Positions 62,075-64,000 of a stretch of 64,000 nucleotides of DNA are shown one piece after another. The translations under genes were made by a program, and so were the position numbers. Where the stretch lies: NCBI GenBank assembly GCA_040880525.1, contig JBBDIG010000033.1, forward strand, positions 1 to 64,000, read 5' to 3'. Source of the stretch: Bacteroidia bacterium. Its GTDB lineage: Bacteria > Bacteroidota > Bacteroidia > CAILMK01 > JBBDIG01. Under the pieces are notes generated by a model. It saw only the letters and a program-made list of their open reading frames with translations. It was not told the DNA's origin and made no database searches. Every line of letters starts with the position of its first letter. Positions within the stretch are counted from its first letter, which is position 1.

Positions 62075-63490
62075 ATGAAACATTTAATAACTGTTTTCCT
62101 GAGCCTGACGATCTTATATACAGCAAACACCCAGTCAGTGATTTTTGAGAAGTCGTATGACTTCGGGGATTTGATTTTCTGTACCTCTATAATTGGGACT
62201 GATGATGGGGGATTTCTGATAACCGGGGACAGACGGAAGCCTGATCAGACTTTCACGAATATCCTGATAAAAACTGAGGAGCATGGTGACACCCTCTGGA
62301 CTAAGGAACTTAAATACTATTCTGAATTCTATACAAGCAAAATTATCAAAGCTCAGGATGGCTCCTACACATTTTGTGGAACGATCAGGAAAACCCACTC
62401 ATCATCAGAAGATGTATATGTGGCGAATTTTGACCAGGATGGAAACCTGAACTGGGACAATGCGTTTTCAATAGGTTTTGGAACGTTCATGGGTATGGGC
62501 ATACGTGAATTAAAAGCTGGTGGGTATATCCTCTCCGTGGGTTCACCACCTGTTACTCCGGGCTCAGCGGATGCTGGTTTTCTGGTTAAACTGAACGCTG
62601 CCGGAGACACTCTCTGGACCCGCAGGTTCGATGCTATTCCACCTAAAAATTACTTTTTACCGGTTGATGTAGTTGAAACCAGCGATGGAGGATTCGTAAT
62701 GGGAGGTAGCAGCGGTCAGGCCTTGCGTCTGATCAAAACCAACAGTAATGGAAAATTGCAATGGAACAAACATTATGATCATATAAGTGCAGATGCTGCT
62801 TCAATCGTGGAAGACAGCAACGGGGATCTGATTATCTGTTCCGTAACCGATTCCATTGATACCACGGGTAATGATATTTATTTGTTTCGTGTTAATAACG
62901 AGGGTGAAATGATATGGAATAAAATAATTGGAGATTCCGGGGATGATTATGGATTTAAAATTATACAAGATGCCAAAGACAACGGATTTATAATAACCGG
63001 GATGCGTACGCCTGATACTTCAACTGCTTCATATATTTATTTTGCAAAATTAGATGGAGGTGGCAATATTAAATGTGAAAATACCTTCGGGCCGCCAAAT
63101 TCATTAGGGTTTGATATTACACCAACTTCTGATGGGAATTTGATGATAATCGGTTTTAAGAATTTATTTTCAGTTCCTGATGTAAATAAAATATTTATAG
63201 CAAAGATTTCCAATTGCGAAATTTCACGAATGGAAGAAAGGCAGAGATTCAATACCCTGGACATTTTTCCAAATCCTGTAGCTGAAAACATGCAAGTGAA
63301 CCTTCCGGAGGGCAATGGCAATTTAAAGCTAGAAATATCAGATGCCAGGGGAAAAGTTTTAAAAGTGCAGGAATTAAATTCTTCAAATTCCACTGTTTCA
63401 ATACGGAATTTGCCGGAGGGTATTTATTTCCTCAAAGCGCATACACGCAAAGGTGAAGTGTTTACCAACAAGATAGTGATCCGGAAATAA
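62075..63490 (+). CDS. Secreted beta-repeat protein with type IX sorting domain
   Basis: Signal peptide MKHLITVFLSLTILYTANTQS. The body (residues ~22-385) has about seven degenerate DGG-centred repeats (TDDGGFLITGDRRKP, LKAGGYILSVGSPP, SDGGFVMGGSSGQ, DNGFIITGMRTP, SDGNLMIIGFKN) and is distantly like the 59.6 kb protein, in less regular form. The last ~80 residues carry IFPNPVAENMQVNLPEGNG, ISDARGKVLK and GIYFLKAHTRKGEVFTNKIV, the type A sorting domain. It probably forms a propeller on the cell surface; its role is unknown. Confidence 0.85.
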   Translation: MKHLITVFLSLTILYTANTQSVIFEKSYDFGDLIFCTSIIGTDDGGFLITGDRRKPDQTFTNILIKTEEHGDTLWTKELKYYSEFYTSKIIKAQDGSYTFCGTIRKTHSSSEDVYVANFDQDGNLNWDNAFSIGFGTFMGMGIRELKAGGYILSVGSPPVTPGSADAGFLVKLNAAGDTLWTRRFDAIPPKNYFLPVDVVETSDGGFVMGGSSGQALRLIKTNSNGKLQWNKHYDHISADAASIVEDSNGDLIICSVTDSIDTTGNDIYLFRVNNEGEMIWNKIIGDSGDDYGFKIIQDAKDNGFIITGMRTPDTSTASYIYFAKLDGGGNIKCENTFGPPNSLGFDITPTSDGNLMIIGFKNLFSVPDVNKIFIAKISNCEISRMEERQRFNTLDIFPNPVAENMQVNLPEGNGNLKLEISDARGKVLKVQELNSSNSTVSIRNLPEGIYFLKAHTRKGEVFTNKIVIRK

Positions 63491-63545
63491 GGAATTAAAA
63501 AAAGGACCGGAATTTTTATTTTAATAAACAGAAAAAACAAATGCG

Positions 63546-64000
63546 CTAAAAGAGCCACCTGACGCTCATCCTACCGGTATGCACCGTTTTTGAATCCTCA
63601 GATTTCCTGCCTTCGTAATTCAGGCTCATATCAAGACTTTCGCCAAGCCTGCGGTTGTAGAGTACGTTCCAGGTGGCATTGTTCCCGGGCAGCAGTCCCT
63701 GCAACATTTCCGCTCCCACCTGGCTATTGGGTATTCCGTTAAAATTAATACGGATGTAGCTGATTCGTACATTCAGGCTGCTCTTGGTCACTACATTCCA
63801 CGTTACCTCGTTCTCCACCTCGTGGCGGATAAACTGCTCTGGCCCCAGGAGGTTTTCCTGATCGCTGTAACGATACGTGAGCGATTCGCGGAATGCACCT
63901 GACGGCTGAAGGGTAAACTTACTTTCCACATTCTGTCCCTCAATCTTGTACTGGCCTTCCGGGGCAAAGTCCGATTCGAAGGAACGCAGGTCCTGCGATA
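63546..64000 (-). CDS. C-terminal part of a barrel-like outer-membrane protein (5' end outside the window)
   Basis: The frame is open from the stop at 63,546 to the window end, so the gene begins beyond 64,000; an internal GTG at 63,929 is not its start. The visible ~150 residues are regular amphipathic strands: KFTLQPSGAFRESLTYRYSD, EVTWNVVTKSSLNVRISYIR, NATWNVLYNRRLGESLDMSLNYEG, ending in VHTGRMSVRWLF. The C-terminal Phe and the strand pattern fit an outer-membrane barrel or surface protein; no family is named with confidence. Confidence 0.7.
   Translation of the reverse strand, partial: SQDLRSFESDFAPEGQYKIEGQNVESKFTLQPSGAFRESLTYRYSDQENLLGPEQFIRHEVENEVTWNVVTKSSLNVRISYIRINFNGIPNSQVGAEMLQGLLPGNNATWNVLYNRRLGESLDMSLNYEGRKSEDSKTVHTGRMSVRWLF

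Overview
The window is chromosomal DNA of a free-living member of the Bacteroidota. The evidence is three proteins with type A C-terminal sorting domains of the type IX secretion system, remnants of the gliding-motility-associated C-terminal domain, many signal-peptide TPR and outer-membrane barrel proteins, promoters of the TTTG / TAnnTTTG kind, and several genes that appear to start at TTG. No rRNA, tRNA, CRISPR array or transposase gene was recognised.

Layout. 0.3-8 kb: a secreted type IX cargo protein, a DUF2442 protein, the two-subunit 2-oxoacid:ferredoxin oxidoreductase (korA-korB, split by a palindrome-rich spacer), an outer-membrane protein, an OmpA lipoprotein and an NRDE protein. 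8.2-10.8 kb: four genes of unknown function around a candidate structured RNA with a near-ideal promoter. 10.8-16.5 kb: TPR proteins, a DUF481 barrel, a BamA/TamA-like protein and an acyl-lipid desaturase. 16.5-29.7 kb: PQQ-type sugar dehydrogenase lipoprotein, RluA synthase, L,D-transpeptidase-like protein, FAD oxidoreductase, degenerate Rieske lipoprotein, Mpl, DnaQ-type exonuclease, MtaB, sodium:solute symporter, TPR protein, DUF202 and SLC13 permeases. 29.7-36.7 kb: hydrolase, rhodanese, then a block of epimerase, VKOR-like, SPW and AI-2E proteins, a methyltransferase pseudogene, DoxX and an APC permease. 36.8-46.3 kb (minus strand): purB, AsmA, GNAT, accA, a TolB-like lipoprotein, and a methyltransferase/ATP-grasp fusion.

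46.3-48.1 kb is the most unusual DNA: a cluster of palindromic repeat families in which a ~122-bp element with TGTAGGTCC terminal inverted repeats sits repeatedly in the same position of broken copies of a gliding-motility C-terminal domain, all bracketed by a ~107-bp direct repeat. It is followed by a 51-residue membrane protein, a UPF0316 protein, a frameshifted DoxX gene, a DUF7793-like protein, YkvA, cmk, an AddA-like helicase-nuclease, folC and recQ. The last 4.5 kb carries two secreted type IX cargo proteins, one with a seven-fold 58-residue repeat, and the end of a barrel-like protein that runs off the window.

Functionally this is mostly housekeeping (central metabolism, cell-envelope recycling, DNA repair, tRNA and rRNA modification) mixed with envelope and stress genes. 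The less ordinary items are the candidate minus-strand RNA at 10.0 kb, the repeat array at 46-48 kb, the fusion enzyme beside it, and two decayed genes.
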